The translations under genes and the position numbers were made by a program. DNA of 35,602 nt from an uncultured bacterium (GTDB lineage: Bacteria; Bacillota; Clostridia; Lachnospirales; Lachnospiraceae): assembly GCA_945949875.1 (NCBI GenBank), contig CAMFGH010000018.1:1-35602 (forward strand), given 5' to 3'. The first letter of the stretch is position 1; each line of letters starts with the position of its first letter. The notes under the pieces were generated by a model that did not search any database, was not told where the DNA came from, and saw only the letters and a list, made by a program, of their open reading frames with translations. Of this stretch, positions 7,938 through 16,680 are shown piece after piece.

Positions 7938-9938
7938 ATGATGGAAAAGACACCGGATCAGATGACTCCTGAAGAAGCATTGAAATATTATCAGGAAGCC
8001 TATCAGAAAGAAAAGAAAAAAACAGCAAAACTGTCAGCCCGTCTGGCAGATGCCAATATGCAGGTAGAAGACCTGACCGGAAAACTGAATCGAATCAAGG
8101 ACAGTGGTATCTGGAAAGCCTCAAAGCCTTTACGAAGTGCGTATCATTTTATGAAACGTACCAGCCAGCGGGTAGGCAACTATGGTTCGCCCAAAGGGAT
8201 TGCCAGGAAGATACGTAATAAAATGATCGAGCGGGAAGCCAGAACCCAGCATGGACTTGCCAGCTTTCCTTCGCCGGAACAGCGAAAAATCCAGGAAGAG
8301 ACAGTATTCCCACGCAAGATCACCTTTAGTATACTGGTTCCCCTTTACAATACGCCCAGAAAGTTTTTGACGGAAATGATCGATTCCGTTGTGGCACAGA
8401 CTTATGGTGACTGGGAACTCTGCCTGGCAGACGGATCCGATGGGGAGCATGCTTTTGTAGGGGAAATCTGTAAAGGATATGCAGACAAAGATAAAAGAAT
8501 CAAATATGAAAAGCTGGCAAGGAATGAAGGAATTTCCGGCAATACCAATGAATGCCTGAAGATGGCAACAGGAGAGTACATAGGACTTTTCGATCATGAT
8601 GATATTCTTCATCCCTGTGCACTCTTTGAATACATGAAGCGTATTTGTGAAGAGGATGCAGATTACATCTATTGTGATGAAGCAACGTTTAAGGGAAACG
8701 GTACCATCGATGATATGCTGACCCTTCATTTCAAACCGGATTTTGCCATTGACAATCTCCGGGCAAACAATTACATCTGCCATTTCAGTGTGTTTGACAG
8801 AAAGCTGCTGGATGGGATGGAGCTTTTCCGTTCTCAGTTTGACGGAAGCCAGGATCATGATATGATTCTGAGGCTGACAGCCCGGGCAAAGCATGTGGCA
8901 CATGTGCCTAAGCTTCTTTATTATTGGAGATCCCATAAGGGGTCTGTGGCATCGGATATCAATGCCAAGAGTTATGCTATTGAAGCGGCCAGAGGGGCTG
9001 TGGCGGATCATCTTCGAAGCTGCGGCATGGAAAATTTTGAAATTGTCAGTACCAAAGCCTTTGAGACCATCTTCCGAATCAAGTATGAGATAAAGGACAA
9101 TCCGAAAATATCGATCCTGATTCCAAATAAGGATCATGTGGGAGACTTGTCACGCTGCATCGATTCCATTTTAAAGGAGTCCACTTATGACAATTATGAG
9201 ATCATTATCATAGAAAACAACAGTGTGACAGAGGAAATCGAAAGCTATTATGAGAGTCTGGAAAAATACGATAATATAAGAGTAGTCCGGTATGAAGGAG
9301 ACTTTAATTATTCCAGGATCAATAATTTCGGTGCTTCCTTTGCAACCGGTGAATATCTGGTGTTATTAAATAACGATACCCAGGTGATCTCCATAAACTG
9401 GATGGAAGAGCTGCTGATGTACGCCCAGAGGGAAGATGTGGGTGCAGTAGGTGCAAAACTTTACTATGGCGATAAGACCATTCAGCATGCCGGCATCGTA
9501 ATCGGCCTGGGAGCACACAGAACAGCAGGACACACCCATTACAGAGTGGCCCAGACAAATCTGGGGTATATGGGCAGACTCTGTTATGCACAGGATGTGA
9601 CAGCAGTTACCGGTGCCTGTCTGATGGTGAAAAAAGCATTGTTTGATCAGCTGAAGGGGCTGGATGAAGAGTTTGCCATCGCATTAAACGATGTAGATTT
9701 TTGTTTGAGATTGCGAGAGCTGGGTTATTTGAACGTCTGGAACCCATATTGTGAATTGTATCATTTTGAATCGGTCTCCAGAGGTCTGGATGATCAGGGG
9801 GAAAAAGCAAAACGTTATAATGAGGAATCCGAGCGATTCCGTAAAAAATGGAAAGTGCAGTTGGAAAAAGGGGATCCATACTACAATCCAAACTTTTCTT
9901 TGGATCGTAGCGACTATGCATTGAGGATTGATAAATAA
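7938..9938 (+). CDS. Family 2 glycosyltransferase with two intact GT-A domains
   Basis: This protein of 666 residues has an N-terminal coiled coil and then two complete GT-A domains. Domain 1 starts near 129 (FSILVPLYN), has the metal-binding FDHDDIL near 217, a YIYCDEA strand and a DHDMILRLT...YYWRSH closing motif. Domain 2 starts near 389 (KISILIPNKD), with IENNS, LNNDTQV near 476, VGAKLYYGDKTIQHAG, VTGACLMV and ALNDVDFCLRL. This is the full tandem arrangement seen in many rhamnan and cell-wall glycan assembly enzymes, so it could add two residues in turn. It serves as the reference for its three partly decayed neighbours. The second codon is also ATG, and the ribosome site is weak (GAAAGAG). 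It ends one base before the next likely start, so the two are probably translationally coupled. Confidence 0.88.
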   Translation: MMEKTPDQMTPEEALKYYQEAYQKEKKKTAKLSARLADANMQVEDLTGKLNRIKDSGIWKASKPLRSAYHFMKRTSQRVGNYGSPKGIARKIRNKMIEREARTQHGLASFPSPEQRKIQEETVFPRKITFSILVPLYNTPRKFLTEMIDSVVAQTYGDWELCLADGSDGEHAFVGEICKGYADKDKRIKYEKLARNEGISGNTNECLKMATGEYIGLFDHDDILHPCALFEYMKRICEEDADYIYCDEATFKGNGTIDDMLTLHFKPDFAIDNLRANNYICHFSVFDRKLLDGMELFRSQFDGSQDHDMILRLTARAKHVAHVPKLLYYWRSHKGSVASDINAKSYAIEAARGAVADHLRSCGMENFEIVSTKAFETIFRIKYEIKDNPKISILIPNKDHVGDLSRCIDSILKESTYDNYEIIIIENNSVTEEIESYYESLEKYDNIRVVRYEGDFNYSRINNFGASFATGEYLVLLNNDTQVISINWMEELLMYAQREDVGAVGAKLYYGDKTIQHAGIVIGLGAHRTAGHTHYRVAQTNLGYMGRLCYAQDVTAVTGACLMVKKALFDQLKGLDEEFAIALNDVDFCLRLRELGYLNVWNPYCELYHFESVSRGLDDQGEKAKRYNEESERFRKKWKVQLEKGDPYYNPNFSLDRSDYALRIDK

Positions 9939-9939
9939 G

Positions 9940-11391
9940 ATGAGTGGAAATTTTGGGAGAGTTACAAATTATTTAAAACGGAATGGAATCCGAAAAACAG
10001 TGCAGCTGGCACACGAGCGTACCCAGGCGCATTATTATTCGGATTATACCTATGAGAAGCCGAATCGGAAAATCCTTCGGGAGCAGTGTGCCCACAGCGT
10101 GCTGGATGAGGGAGAAAAGAAACTGGCTGTAAAGCCATATATCAGTATCATTGTGCCGGCATATGACACCAATGTATCCTATATGTGGGAATTGCTGGAA
10201 AGTGTTTCTGCACAAACCTATCCATACTGGCAGCTTGTGATTGCAGATGCCAGTGATTCGGATGTGGTGGAAGAGGTGGTAAAACATTTTGTAAAAGAGC
10301 AGAATACATGCACAGCAGATCTGCTGGAAGCAGTTTATGCCACAGGAAAAAGCTCCATAGATATAAAGAAGGTAAAGGAAGCCTTTGAAATCGGAACGAA
10401 AGTGAAATATGTCAGATTACAGGAAAATAAAGGGATTTCCGGAAACAGCAATCAGGCACTGGAATATGTGTCCGGAGAATATCTGGCCCTCCTGGATCAT
10501 GATGACATTCTGGCACCGGATGCTTTGTATGAAATGGTCAAAAAATTAAATGAAGCGGGGCAGGATGAAGAAATTCAGATGATATATACCGATGAAGATA
10601 AATGCGACGAAAGCGGTAAAAAGTTTTATGAGCCGAATCTGAAACCGGACTTTAATCTGGATTACCTGCTGTCCAATAATTATATCTGTCATTTTCTGAT
10701 GATCAAAACAGAACTGGTGAAATCATTGGGCTTTCGCCCCCAGTATGACGGAGCACAGGATTATGATCTGATTCTGCGCTGTGTAAATCGAATTGGAGAG
10801 AAAAAAATCGGACACGTGAATAAAGTCCTATACCATTGGAGATGTCATGCCGGATCTACTTCTGAAAATCCTGCCAGCAAAATGTATGCATACGAAGCCG
10901 GAAGAAAGGCAGTGGAAGATTTTTTGAAAGTACGCGAAATACCGGCGAATGTGGTACATACGGAACATGTAGGATTTTACCGTGTGGTTTATAAAACAGA
11001 TCTTTTTGAGGCAAGACCGGAGATCGGTGCCCTGGGAGGAAATGTGGTGGATGGGAGAAAACGAATCCTGTCCGGTATATTCTGCAAGGATGGAACGTGC
11101 CTTTTGGAAGGGAAACCAGCCTACTTTTCAGGACCCTGTAACCGTGCCAGTGTACCCCAGCAGGTATATGCTGTGGATGCAAGAACCATGACACTGCGAG
11201 GAGAACTGATCCCTCTTTTTGAAGAATATATAGGAATCCCTTATCAGGAGGATGTGTCCAAACGGATCAGAGCCTACTGCAGGCAGATGTGTGAAGAATC
11301 ATGGAGGGAGCGCAGTATCGCTTTGTGTCAGGAAATTTCAAAAAGATCCTATAAGATTTTGTGGGACCCTGCTTTGCAGGTTAAATGCTAG
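9940..11391 (+). CDS. Family 2 glycosyltransferase, second GT domain degenerate
   Basis: This protein has 483 residues from ATG 9940, one base after the preceding stop; an in-frame TTG at 9928 would overlap that gene and has no spaced ribosome site. The first GT-A domain is intact: YISIIVPAYD near 66, LDHDDIL near 184, MIYTDEDKCD, NLKPDFNLDYLLSNNYICH and DYDLILRCVNR...YHWRCH. After about residue 355 only a remnant of a second domain remains (IGALGGNVVDG..., YAVDARTM, FEEYIGIPYQEDVS). It lacks the nucleotide-binding start and any LNND-type acids. This is the mirror image of the genes at 3235 and 5474, whose first halves are decayed. It overlaps the next gene by 7 bases. The donor sugar is unknown. 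Confidence 0.85.
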   Translation: MSGNFGRVTNYLKRNGIRKTVQLAHERTQAHYYSDYTYEKPNRKILREQCAHSVLDEGEKKLAVKPYISIIVPAYDTNVSYMWELLESVSAQTYPYWQLVIADASDSDVVEEVVKHFVKEQNTCTADLLEAVYATGKSSIDIKKVKEAFEIGTKVKYVRLQENKGISGNSNQALEYVSGEYLALLDHDDILAPDALYEMVKKLNEAGQDEEIQMIYTDEDKCDESGKKFYEPNLKPDFNLDYLLSNNYICHFLMIKTELVKSLGFRPQYDGAQDYDLILRCVNRIGEKKIGHVNKVLYHWRCHAGSTSENPASKMYAYEAGRKAVEDFLKVREIPANVVHTEHVGFYRVVYKTDLFEARPEIGALGGNVVDGRKRILSGIFCKDGTCLLEGKPAYFSGPCNRASVPQQVYAVDARTMTLRGELIPLFEEYIGIPYQEDVSKRIRAYCRQMCEESWRERSIALCQEISKRSYKILWDPALQVKC

Positions 11392-12365
11392 GAAGTAAAA
11401 AATTGAAAACAACAATTGTGATCCCAAATTATAATGGAATAGAGTATCTTATCCCCTGTTTGGATTCTATCTTTGCAGATGAGCCCTCCATACCGGTTCT
11501 GGTGGTGGACAATGGCTCCCAGGATGGCAGCCAGGAACAGCTCCGGAAATATCCCCAGGTGGATGTTATCCGGTTTCCGGAGAACAGGGGCTTTTGTGTG
11601 GCTGTAAATGCAGGAATCAAAGCAGCTAAAACGGATTATGTGATTCTGTTAAATAACGATGTTATGGTAGAAAAAGGCTTTTGCAGGGCTTTGGAAAAAG
11701 CGCTGGATGAAAATCCAAAAGCATTTTCTGCCGGAGCGCAGATGCGCATGATGAAAAATCCGGATTATATGGATAATGCGGGAGACTATTACTGCGCTCT
11801 GGGCTGGGCGTATGATTATGGAAAAGGACGAAAGGTCGGGGAAAAATATCAGTCACCCAGGAAAGTTTTCGCTGCCTGCGCCGGAGCAGCGATTTACCGC
11901 AAAAGCATTTTGGATGAAATCGGCCTGTTTGATGAAATGCATTTTGCTTATCTGGAGGATGTGGATATGGGCTATCGGGCAAGGATTTTCGGCTATCAGA
12001 ACCTATATGAGCCGAAGGCTCTGGTGTATCATGCAGGAAGCAGTGTATCCGGCTCAAAATATAATGAATTTAAAACAAACCTTTCTTCCAGAAACAGCAT
12101 CTACCTAATAGTGAAGAACATGCCGCTTCTGCAGATTCTGATCAATTTACCATTTTTATTACCGGGCTTTCTGGTAAAAACTATATTTTTTTATTCCAAA
12201 AAAATGGGGAGACTATATGTGAAAGGATTGGCAAAGGGCTTTCACATGTATTTCCGGGAAGGCGGCAGAAACCATAAAATTCCATTTCGTTGGAAGCATT
12301 TTCGAAACTATCTGACCATTCAGTGGGAACTGTGGATCAATGTGCTTCGCCGATTCTTCTGTTAA
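11385..12365 (+). CDS. Family 2 glycosyltransferase, single-domain, membrane-associated
   Basis: This protein of 326 residues has one GT-A domain: TTIVIPNYNG near 9, VDNGSQDGS, FPENRGFCVAVNAG, the metal-binding LNNDVMV near 89, CAGAAIYRKSILDEIGLFDE and AYLEDVDMGYRARIFGY. The layout is that of WcaA/rhamnosyltransferase-like enzymes. Residues about 245-270 are hydrophobic (LLQILINLPFLLPGFLVKTIFF) and probably hold the enzyme at the membrane, followed by a basic tail. The start overlaps the previous stop (ATGCTAG), which indicates translational coupling. It is the last glycosyltransferase of the run before a probable internal promoter. Confidence 0.88.
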   Translation: MLGSKKLKTTIVIPNYNGIEYLIPCLDSIFADEPSIPVLVVDNGSQDGSQEQLRKYPQVDVIRFPENRGFCVAVNAGIKAAKTDYVILLNNDVMVEKGFCRALEKALDENPKAFSAGAQMRMMKNPDYMDNAGDYYCALGWAYDYGKGRKVGEKYQSPRKVFAACAGAAIYRKSILDEIGLFDEMHFAYLEDVDMGYRARIFGYQNLYEPKALVYHAGSSVSGSKYNEFKTNLSSRNSIYLIVKNMPLLQILINLPFLLPGFLVKTIFFYSKKMGRLYVKGLAKGFHMYFREGGRNHKIPFRWKHFRNYLTIQWELWINVLRRFFC

Positions 12366-12370
12366 AACAG

Positions 12371-12399
12371 TTGTATTTTCTGTAACATTATTGTAAAAT
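12371..12399 (+). promoter_or_regulatory. Candidate sigma-A promoter
   Basis: TTGTAT (12371-12376) and TAAAAT (12394-12399) are separated by 17 bases in the 63-base gap before the sugar-phosphate transferase gene. The match is reasonable but the region is AT-rich, so it could arise by chance. Confidence 0.35.
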
Positions 12400-12428
12400 G
12401 TTCGTTATCTGAGTTTTTTGGTGATGAA

Positions 12429-13838
12429 ATGATAAAGGATAATCAGAAGTATTTTAATGGATTACATGTTGTAATAGATGCGGTTATCATCGCCGGTTCG
12501 TATATGCTTGCCTGGTGGCTGAAGTTTGAAAGTCCCATCTCCAATGTAAAAGAAGGAGACTGGCATCTGCCGGTGCAGACGTATTTCGGAGCGATTCCCT
12601 ATATCGTTATTGCATATCTTATTGTTTATAAATGCTGTAATCTTTATACACCGAAAAGAGGAACAAAGTCAGGATCTGAGTTGTTCCGTATTATCGAAGC
12701 GAATATCATTGGTGCGGTTGGCATGACCAGTGTGCTGTTTGTCATCTGGCAGCAGCATTTCTCCCGTTCCATGATTTTTATTTTTGTAGTTCTGAATATT
12801 GAATTTACTGCTTTGTTCCGTCTGGTAATCCGGAAAAGCCTGCGTCTGATCCGGGCAAAAGGGTATAACATGAAGCATGTGCTTGTGGTGGGATATTCCA
12901 GAGCAGCAGAGGAGTATATTGATCGAATCAGTGCCAATCCGCAATGGGGATATGTGATTCATGCCATCCTGGATGACGAGATTCCCAGAGGTACCTTATA
13001 TAAGGGAATCAAGGTGGTGGGCCGTATTGATAATCTGGAATACATCCTTCCGGAGAACAAGCTGGACGAAATCGCAATTGCATTGCCACTGACACAATAT
13101 GGGAGATTGGCAAGTATCGTTGCGTTATGTGAAAAATCCGGTGTACACACAAAATTTATACCGGATTACAACAGCTTTATTCCAAGCAGACCTTATACAG
13201 AAGACCTGATGGGGCTTCCGGTCATCAATATTCGAAACGTACCCCTGACCAATACATCCAATATGATTCTGAAGCGAATCGTGGATATTGTTGGTTCCAT
13301 TATTGGTATTGTGGTTACTTCGCCGATTCTTCTGATCGTTGCGATTTTGATAAAATGTACCAGCAAGGGGCCTATCATATTTAAACAGGAGCGAATAGGG
13401 CTTCATAATAAGCCATTTTCCATGTATAAGTTCCGTTCCATGATTCTTCAGACCGTAGAGGATGAGGAAAAAGGCTGGACAGTAAAAGACGACCCCAGAG
13501 TAACGGGAATCGGAAAAATCATTCGCAGAACCAGCATAGATGAGCTGCCCCAGCTGTTTAATATTTTAAAGGGTGATATGAGTCTGGTAGGACCAAGGCC
13601 TGAGAGACCACAGTTTGTGGAAAAGTTTAAAGAGGAAATCCCAAGGTATATGATAAAGCATCAGGTTCGTCCGGGACTGACCGGATGGGCACAGGTGAAT
13701 GGATATCGTGGTGATACATCGATTTTGAAGCGGATCGAGTATGATCTTTACTATATAGAAAACTGGACCTTCGGGTTTGATATCCGCATCATTTTCATGA
13801 CGTTTTTTAAAGGCTTTGTAAATAAAAACGCATATTGA
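12429..13838 (+). CDS. Polyprenyl-phosphate sugar-1-phosphate transferase (WcaJ/WbaP-like)
   Basis: This protein of 469 residues starts glycan assembly by moving a sugar-1-phosphate from a nucleotide sugar to undecaprenyl phosphate at the inner face of the membrane. Four hydrophobic segments lie in residues about 10-130, followed by a Rossmann-like region (HVLVVGYSRAAEEYI) and a further membrane segment near 285-305 (VDIVGSIIGIVVTSPILL). The catalytic bacterial sugar transferase domain follows, with KQERIGLHNKPFSMYKFRSM, RRTSIDELPQLFNIL, LVGPRPERP and PGLTGWAQVNGYRG. The length and five-segment layout fit the WcaJ/WbaP class (glucose or galactose phosphate), but the sugar cannot be read from sequence. 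A GGTGA ribosome site lies just upstream. The gene closes the assembly locus before the LCP gene. Confidence 0.93.
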   Translation: MIKDNQKYFNGLHVVIDAVIIAGSYMLAWWLKFESPISNVKEGDWHLPVQTYFGAIPYIVIAYLIVYKCCNLYTPKRGTKSGSELFRIIEANIIGAVGMTSVLFVIWQQHFSRSMIFIFVVLNIEFTALFRLVIRKSLRLIRAKGYNMKHVLVVGYSRAAEEYIDRISANPQWGYVIHAILDDEIPRGTLYKGIKVVGRIDNLEYILPENKLDEIAIALPLTQYGRLASIVALCEKSGVHTKFIPDYNSFIPSRPYTEDLMGLPVINIRNVPLTNTSNMILKRIVDIVGSIIGIVVTSPILLIVAILIKCTSKGPIIFKQERIGLHNKPFSMYKFRSMILQTVEDEEKGWTVKDDPRVTGIGKIIRRTSIDELPQLFNILKGDMSLVGPRPERPQFVEKFKEEIPRYMIKHQVRPGLTGWAQVNGYRGDTSILKRIEYDLYYIENWTFGFDIRIIFMTFFKGFVNKNAY

Positions 13839-13868
13839 AAAACAGGAAAAGAGAAAGGATTGTGAAAA

Positions 13869-15080
13869 ATGGCATCAAGATACGATGATGATGAAGAGTA
13901 CGAATATCAGCGTCCGCGTAAAAAGAGTTCTTCCGGCGGGAAAAAACGTTCTTCCAGTGATACAAGACGTCCATCCGGCAGTTCCGGCGGAAAGAAAAGT
14001 TCCGGAAGCAGAAAAGGCTCTGAACGGAAAATGTCCCAGAAAGCGAGAGCAAAGAAGAAAAGAAGAAGAATTTTGCTGTTCATTCTGGAGATCGTAGTTC
14101 TGGTCGTTATGGTACTGGTACTTTGGACCGTTACAAAAACAGAAAAAGTTGGTAAATTAGATATCCCGGAAGATGAGATCATAGTAAATGAGGGTGTAGA
14201 GGATATGGAGGTGTTGAAAGGCTATTGGAACATCGCTTTATTCGGCGTTGACTCTACAACAGGTGCTCTGACAAAGAATACCCGAAGTGATACGATTATG
14301 ATCGCTTCCATTAATCAGGATACCCAGGAAGTAAAACTTATATCGATATACCGTGACTCTTTCCTGAATCTTGGTAATGATACTTATAATAAGTGTAATG
14401 CAGCTTATGCAAAGGGTGGCCCGAAACAGGCCATGAATATGTTGAACCAGAACCTTGACCTGAATATTACAGACTTTGTTACCATTGGTTTTGAGGGTCT
14501 GGCGGATACCATCGACAGTCTGGGCGGTGTTGAGATCGAGGTAAAGAGTGACGAAATCACCCATCTGAACAATTATCAGAAATGTATTGCAGAAGATTTG
14601 AAGAGAACCTATACTCCGGTATCCAACACCGGTACACAGGTATTGGATGGTCTTCAGGCTACCGGATATTGTCGTATCCGTTATACCGCCGGAGATGACT
14701 TCAAACGTGCGGAAAGACAGAGAACCGTTCTGAAAGCAGTCATGGAAAAAGCAAAAGGCGCATCTGTCAGCCAGCTTACCAGCATTGCAAACAGTGTATT
14801 TGATGAGGTATATACCTCCTTTGATATTTCTGAAATTGTGTCTCTGTTAGGGGATGTTTCCTCTTATTCCATCGTCGCTGATGATGGATTCCCACAGGAA
14901 GATAAGAGATGGGTGGGAAGCGTTGGCTCCAAAGGAAGCTGCGTTGTTCCGACAGATCTGTCTGATAATGTTACATGGCTGCATGGTTACCTGTTTGATG
15001 AAACGGATTACCAGCCAAGTACGCAGGTACAGGAATACAGTGATAAGATCAAAGCGGAAACCGGTTCCTACGTAAAATAA
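13869..15080 (+). CDS. LCP (LytR-CpsA-Psr) family cell-wall glycan ligase
   Basis: This protein of 403 residues has a very basic, serine-rich cytoplasmic N-terminus (about 1-66), one membrane segment (about 67-88, RILLFILEIVVLVVMVLVLW) and an extracellular LCP domain from about 118. Visible family motifs are LFGVDS, the arginine and aspartate of TRSDTIMIASIN, LISIYRDSFL, DSLGGVEIEV and the C-terminal arginines of RIRYTAGDDFKRAERQR, which bind the lipid pyrophosphate in known LCP proteins. LCP enzymes attach undecaprenyl-linked polymers to peptidoglycan. Its place right after the sugar-phosphate transferase suggests that it anchors this locus's glycan. The ribosome site is AAAGGA. A strong terminator follows. 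Confidence 0.93.
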   Translation: MASRYDDDEEYEYQRPRKKSSSGGKKRSSSDTRRPSGSSGGKKSSGSRKGSERKMSQKARAKKKRRRILLFILEIVVLVVMVLVLWTVTKTEKVGKLDIPEDEIIVNEGVEDMEVLKGYWNIALFGVDSTTGALTKNTRSDTIMIASINQDTQEVKLISIYRDSFLNLGNDTYNKCNAAYAKGGPKQAMNMLNQNLDLNITDFVTIGFEGLADTIDSLGGVEIEVKSDEITHLNNYQKCIAEDLKRTYTPVSNTGTQVLDGLQATGYCRIRYTAGDDFKRAERQRTVLKAVMEKAKGASVSQLTSIANSVFDEVYTSFDISEIVSLLGDVSSYSIVADDGFPQEDKRWVGSVGSKGSCVVPTDLSDNVTWLHGYLFDETDYQPSTQVQEYSDKIKAETGSYVK

Positions 15081-15094
15081 AGAAAGAATATCAC

Positions 15095-15127
15095 AAACTG
15101 CGACGGTGCACCCGCCGCAGTTTTTTC
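15095..15127 (+). terminator. Intrinsic terminator of the polysaccharide/LCP operon
   Basis: The arms AAACTGCG (15095-15102) and CGCAGTTT (15116-15123) pair with an inner GG/CC step and run into TTTTTTC. Its T-tract is also the first bases of the large palindrome at 15121. Confidence 0.85.
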
Positions 15128-15627
15128 TTTTCATGGAAGTTTTTCTCTTTTGCTGCTGAAAGGATTCCGAGGAAGCACAATTCTTTTTTGAACTGGTTGG
15201 TTTTGGCATCATTTCATTGTCTTACCTGCAAACACCCCGATGATTTGTGTATTTTCTAACAGTTATACACACGAGCGCGAAGTTTCGCCCGGATGCGCAC
15301 TTTTCTGTTTGGAAAATTTTGTCTTGTTTCCAATCAATCTCGGAGCAAAATGTCAAGGGGCGGACAAACCGTTCAAACGTAAGTGCGTTTTTGTCCGCCC
15401 CTTGTAATAACAAATTTGTGGAGAGATTGATTTGGAAACACAAAAATTTTCCACCAGAAAGTGCGCACCGGTGCGGACCTTCGCTGCTCGAATGTAAACT
15501 GAAGAAAACACACAAAAGTTATGTTTGCAGGTAAGACATGAAATGTTATGCCAAAATCCATACAGTTCAAAAAAGGAATTGTGCTTTCCAGGAATCTTAT
15601 AAGAAAAACTTCCATGAAAAGAAAAAA
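15121..15627. repeat. 507-base imperfect palindrome filling an intergenic region
   Basis: The whole gap between the LCP gene and the next glycosyltransferase folds back on itself. The outermost 26 bases (15121-15146) are the exact reverse complement of 15602-15627. Further matching blocks pair in order: CTTACCTGCAAAC (15221-15233) with 15522-15534, ATGCGCACTTT with AAAGTGCGCA near 15294/15458, and TTTCCAATCAATCT near 15327 with AGATTGATTTGGAAA near 15424. The apex CAAGGGGCGGACAAA (15354-15368) pairs exactly with 15390-15404. Both ends share one centre near 15374-15379. No convincing gene lies inside; the two opposed ORFs of about 95 residues are by-products of the symmetry. It could be a MITE-like mobile element, a long hairpin RNA or a chromosomal structure signal. 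No target duplication is visible. Confidence 0.88.
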
Positions 15628-15693
15628 TGTTTCGGGTGCAGAACGACGAGGTTTGTGATATGATGAAGTGTGAGTTTTTTGACGAAGGGAAGA

Positions 15694-16638
15694 ATGACGT
15701 TGACTGAAATAGATGTGATCATACCGGTGTATAAACCGGGAAAAGATTTCCTGACCCTACTGGATAAACTGCACCAGCAGACCATTCCGGTAAATAAGAT
15801 TATTCTTTTCAATACAGAGCAGAAATACTGGGAATCCTTGATGGATCAGAATCCCCGCAGAAAGAATTATGAAAACGTGCAGGTTTATCATATTTCGAAA
15901 AGAGAATTTGACCATGGAAGAACCAGAAGAGATGCAGTAAAGAAATCCAAAGCCCCTATCTTTGTCATGATGACCCAGGATGCCATGCCGGCAGATGAGT
16001 TTTTGTTGGAACGACTGATTGCTCCACTGCAAAAAGGGGAAGCAGAAGTTTCCTATGCCAGACAGCTGCCACGCAGGGAAGCGGGGCCGGTGGAGAAGTT
16101 TACCAGACAGTTCAACTATCCGGAAGAAAGCTGCATCAAATCTAAAAAGGATATCCAGACACTGGGCATTAAAGCATTTTTCTGTTCCAATGTATGTGCA
16201 GCATATCGAAGAGACATATACGATGAACTGGGCGGCTTTTTAAAACATGCTATTTTCAATGAAGATATGGTTTATGCAGGTAATCTGGTTCAGCGTGATT
16301 ACAGGATTGCATATGTTGCCCAGGCTCAGGTGATCCACTCGCATGAATATACAAATAAAGAGCAGTTTCACAGGAATTTTGATGTGGGCGTATCCCAGGC
16401 AGAACACCCGGAGATCTTTGCATCGGTTCCTTCGGAGTCAGAGGGGATAAAACTGGTGAAAATGACAGCTTCCTATCTGATCAGGGAAGGTCATGCCGGG
16501 CAGATCATACCAATGATCATCACCAGTGGATATAAGTTCGCCGGATATCGTCTGGGAAAGAGGTACCAGTCCCTTTCCCATAAAAGGGTACTGAAGTATG
16601 CCATGAACAAAGAATATTTTAAGCAGAAAGGATACTAA
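15694..16638 (+). CDS. Family 2 glycosyltransferase (rhamnosyltransferase-like)
   Basis: This protein has 314 residues from ATG 15694, chosen over an in-frame GTG at 15670 because AAGGGA stands 4 bases before it. GT-A motifs: IDVIIPVYKPG near 5, the FDHGRTRRDAV motif typical of rhamnosyltransferase-like GT2 proteins, MMTQDAMPADEFLL (metal-site region, QDA rather than DDD), FCSNVCAAYRRDIYDELGGF and NEDMVYAGNLVQRDYRIAYV. It is single-domain and has no membrane segment. The gap to glmS is 42 bases, so the pair probably shares a transcript. It lies beyond the LCP terminator and may be an accessory enzyme of the same surface glycan. Confidence 0.87.
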   Translation: MTLTEIDVIIPVYKPGKDFLTLLDKLHQQTIPVNKIILFNTEQKYWESLMDQNPRRKNYENVQVYHISKREFDHGRTRRDAVKKSKAPIFVMMTQDAMPADEFLLERLIAPLQKGEAEVSYARQLPRREAGPVEKFTRQFNYPEESCIKSKKDIQTLGIKAFFCSNVCAAYRRDIYDELGGFLKHAIFNEDMVYAGNLVQRDYRIAYVAQAQVIHSHEYTNKEQFHRNFDVGVSQAEHPEIFASVPSESEGIKLVKMTASYLIREGHAGQIIPMIITSGYKFAGYRLGKRYQSLSHKRVLKYAMNKEYFKQKGY

Positions 16639-16680
16639 TGGAAGACACATGGTACGGACATTAGTATAAGGAGAAAAAAT

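Noticed and set aside
8130-9137. 335-residue minus-strand ORF antisense to the tandem glycosyltransferase
   Set aside because: It is a shadow ORF: it covers well-formed GT-A motifs on the plus strand and shows no recognisable domain.
15222-15534. Two opposed ORFs of about 95 residues inside the large palindrome
   Set aside because: They mirror each other because of the inverted repeat, lack ribosome sites and have no protein-like composition.
15115-15640. Insertion-sequence origin of the palindrome, judged by target-site duplication
   Set aside because: No matching direct repeat flanks the ends and no transposase remnant is visible, so mobility is left as a hypothesis only.
16639-16680. glmS ribozyme upstream of glmS
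   Set aside because: The gap is only 42 bases and shows just a ribosome site; the ribozyme needs well over 100 bases.
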